Source: Symsagittifera roscoffensis
Taxonomy: Eukaryota > Xenacoelomorpha > Acoela > Convolutidae
DNA length: 60,000 nt
Direction: 5' to 3'
Assembly (NCBI RefSeq): GCF_963678635.1
Contig: NC_087062.1
Location: 88,947,845 to 89,007,844, forward strand
In this document: positions 58,153-60,000 of the stretch, piece after piece
How the letters are laid out: every line of letters starts with the position of its first letter
How positions within the stretch are numbered: the first letter of the stretch is position 1
Notes under the pieces: generated by a model
Database searches by the model: none
The model's input: the letters and a program-made list of their open reading frames with translations, nothing else
What the model was told of the DNA's origin: nothing
Position numbers and translations under genes: made by a program

Positions 58153-58555
58153 TCTATTCTTTCAAGTTTGATTTGATTCGATTCGATATTTGACTCAAGT
58201 GAGTTATTAAATGATCAATCAGGATCTAGAAAAGAAGTCACAAAAATCACACTTGTCTGTTTCACCTTAACATATATCGTTAAAATTTGCTTAAAAACAG
58301 TTCAGATAAAAAGATATTCATCCTAAAATTTATTAAAATCAATTGGTTTCTAAAATTTTGGAATTCGACCTAAGATTGGACAGTCCAAACTTTGGATCTA
58401 TTCCCAAGATCGTCATTTAGTTGTTCATGGTCACTAACCCCTACTTACCCATGATCTTAATAACCTAACACATAACATAACATAACATAACATAACACAC
58501 ATATCACCTATTACATACAACTTAGTCTTTGGCCTAACACTCTCTCGCACATCAC
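58153..58555 (-). other. copy C spacer between macro-like domain and giant ORF
   Basis: AT-rich, no ORF. Contains the CATAA pentamer repeat and, next to the giant ORF start, GAATCGAATCAAATC-like sequence shared with A and B. If the giant ORF is expressed from its own mRNA, a promoter or splice acceptor would be sought here; I cannot point to one. Confidence 0.5.
58471..58495. repeat. microsatellite (CATAA)5
   Basis: Five perfect CATAA units in the spacer of copy C. The corresponding sequence of copy A (about 9075-9105) has only two related TGTTA/TTATG steps, so the expansion is specific to copy C. Confidence 0.85.
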
Positions 58556-59220
58556 TCAGCCTATACTTAAGTAATATTTCTTATGTAGATATACTTGTAT
58601 GTTCGTATCAGAGAATATCACGTGTACAAGCGCGTACAATTCCCGAGGATGCAGTCTTCCTCTGTTTGGATCGTACACTGGAAGCGAGAGCTCCTTCACG
58701 TCCATTTCGACAAGGAAGTCCCTCAGCCTCGTCAAAGACAAGACTAGGTTCTCTGGGTCCACGTGCTGCTTCTCCGTCGCCCTCGTTACCAAGAAGCACA
58801 AGTATTTTCCTGGTATCTGCGACGCCGCCGGAGGTAAGGCTGCCACGCCCCTATCCCTGGTCTTTGCTTCCAAAGGAATTCCACGTTTTTGTATTCTCTC
58901 TTAAAATCTGCCGCTAACGCTGTCCTAAAACTCATGTCTGCGGTGATTGCTATCGCACATGTTCTGTTTGTGAGTATGAAATCACTGTCTGTTAGTATTA
59001 TGTTACTTGAATATTCATTTGGTAAGTTAAAATATGACTCAACTACCCTGCCTATGTCAGGTTTCTTAGGCTCTTCGCCTGTTTCTGCTTCTAAGTCTCC
59101 TGTTTCTCTTGCTCTTCTTAATTTTTTTATTATCAAGTTTTCAGTGTGGGTAAGTCCTACCCCCACTCCCCGGACAAAAATATCCATCGACGTCCCCGTT
59201 GATCGCATACCGGGTATCAA
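58556..59220 (-). pseudogene. copy C macro-like (ADP-ribose-binding) domain with one frameshift
   Basis: Frame 59220-58786 encodes FVRGVGVGL, an acidic helix, then CAIAITADMSFRTALAADF and FLWKQRPGIG. A one-base loss in GGGATAGGGG (about 58846) shifts to frame 58873-58556, which continues GVAALPPAASQIPGK, LCFLVTRATEK, LSLTRLRDFLVEMDVKELS, YDPNRGRLHPRELYALV and YLHKKYYLSIG. Joined in order these parts resemble a complete macro domain of the TARG1/OARD1-like type (strand with small residues and Asp, short fingers, GxG turn, L(V)TK strand, helix, V+ELSLP strand, loop). Copies A and B show no loss at that site, so the shift is a private mutation or a sequencing error. A, in frame with Pol, suggests it was Pol's C-terminal domain. 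Confidence 0.55.
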
Positions 59221-59250
59221 GTTAAGGTTAGAAGCTGGAATGAGTAGTCG

Positions 59251-59275
59251 TCCTTCCTGGGCAGCCCAGGAAGGA
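59251..59275. repeat. perfect 12-bp palindrome at the Pol-macro junction
   Basis: Arms TCCTTCCTGGGC and GCCCAGGAAGGA flank a single A. The same palindrome is at 8377-8399 in copy A (11-bp arms) and 35898-35914 in copy B (8-bp arms). It codes for DPSWAAQEG. Confidence 0.9.
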
Positions 59276-59276
59276 T

Positions 59277-60000
59277 CATTTCGTTCGGTCTTGATTTATT
59301 TCATGCTTTCACGATCTACGTCTTGGATCGTGACACTGGTCTCCTCAGGATCCGAGGTCGTTTCATTCAGCCACTCTAAGATACGCAGATTCGTCAAGTC
59401 TTGTTCATATGACTGCTGTTGCTCGTCGTCGAATTCTACCTCGGGTTTCGACCAGTCGTCAACCCACTCATCGTCGTGATCATCGACTATGTCAATGTCT
59501 TGTGACACAGTTATTTCCTCTAGACCCACTACTTCCTCCACTATCTTCTTTAGATCTATCCTATCCACTACAAAGTCGTCACCGTAAGGATTGTATTTCT
59601 TTCTTGGTCTCATTACGTCCTTCTGACGAGTCTGTATGGTGAACGGAAGATCCGGTTCCAAGTTCTTGGGAACCTCTATCTGTTCGGGATCCTGCCAATC
59701 TTCCTCTGCGTAGGGTAAGGTTTCATCGTCCGCTTCGATCTGTTCGTTTGTATCCAGGTCCAGCGGTGTATCCGTACCTTCCTCTACGACTTCGTTTCCA
59801 TCGTTCTTCTCCCTGGTGCCTTTTTCGTTGACCTCACAAGCAGGATTCATCATTAGATAATCCCCTTCTTCCATGTCTGCAGGTATACACCAGTCTTCTG
59901 TCGATGGATTGTGTGGCTTGATGTTCTCGTAGTGGGCGGCTCGGCCAGTACTCAGTCTATAAAAGCGTCCCTCCTGATGCACCTCTGTAATCATGAAGGG
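59277..60000 (-). CDS. copy C Pol C-terminus: integrase end and acidic extension (5' partial)
   Basis: The frame is open from the window end to a TAA at about 59296. It begins within the GPY/F-like module of integrase (PFMITEVHQEGRFYRLSTGR) that follows the DD35E core in Ty3/Gypsy elements, then NIKPHNPSTEDWCIPADMEE, PACEVNEKGTREKNDGNE, ADDETLPYAEEDWQDPEQ, RKKYNPYGDDFVVDRIDLKK and EFDDEQQQSYEQD. The TAA stands where copy A has a sense codon (AAA), after DRESM; the same frame then continues through SWAAQEG, so Pol may once have run on into the macro-like domain. The rest of Pol is outside the window. Confidence 0.8.

Larger units (their letters stand above)
47242..60000 (-). mobile_element. 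copy C: giant Ty3/Gypsy-like element, 5' part beyond window
   Basis: In minus orientation the window shows the integrase C-terminus and Pol extension (60000-59296), macro-like domain (59275-58556), spacer, the long open giant ORF (58152-49993), a short deleted region, the C-terminal part (49936-48980), 3' UTR and the shared LTR. Gag, protease, RT and the integrase core lie outside. Its giant ORF is far better kept than those of A and B, so C is likely the youngest or best preserved copy, though it carries two duplications and one deletion. Confidence 0.85.

Overview
The window looks like a transposon-rich stretch of an animal genome, most likely an aquatic invertebrate. That guess rests on the mix of element types (Ty3/Gypsy-like, Penelope-like, and non-LTR elements with a restriction-like nuclease), on the spaced, intron-like layout of the single host-gene fragment, and on the absence of bacterial gene packing. 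I cannot name the species. Only one probable host gene is visible, a terminal coding exon at about 186-1185 (+). I see no tRNA, rRNA or CRISPR array.

Most of the window is three copies of one very large Ty3/Gypsy-like LTR retrotransposon. Copy A (2855-18697, +) is old, truncated at its 5' end and full of stops and frameshifts. Copy B (24711-48470, -) is complete from LTR to LTR, about 23.8 kb, with gag, protease, RT, RNase H and integrase broken by a limited number of lesions. Copy C (47242 to beyond the window end, -) is seen from its 3' LTR up to the integrase C-terminus. B and C are head-to-tail and appear to share the LTR at 47242-48470. The order in the sense of the element is: LTR, leader of about 2.7 kb, Gag (two CCHC knuckles), protease, RT, RNase H, long spacer, integrase (H2C2 and DD35E), C-terminal extension, macro-like domain, spacer, then a giant accessory ORF, 3' UTR and LTR. 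In copy C the giant ORF is open for 2719 codons; an undamaged version would be roughly 2950-3000 residues. It carries an SGNH/GDSL hydrolase domain with all catalytic residues present. The combination of a macro-like domain and a GDSL hydrolase in a giant Gypsy-like element is the most notable content of the window.

Between A and B (18.7-24.7 kb) is a nest of decayed retroelements: a jockey/CR1-like LINE (+) interrupted by a minus-strand fragment with a nuclease-like motif, and a Penelope-like element (-) whose RT and GIY-YIG parts are separated by a plus-strand non-LTR element.

B and C also record recombination. They share a 252-bp patch that looks identical inside sequence of about 90% identity. 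C contains a 381-bp in-frame duplication in which one unit is almost identical to B, and an exact 126-bp tandem duplication. All similarity estimates were made by eye.
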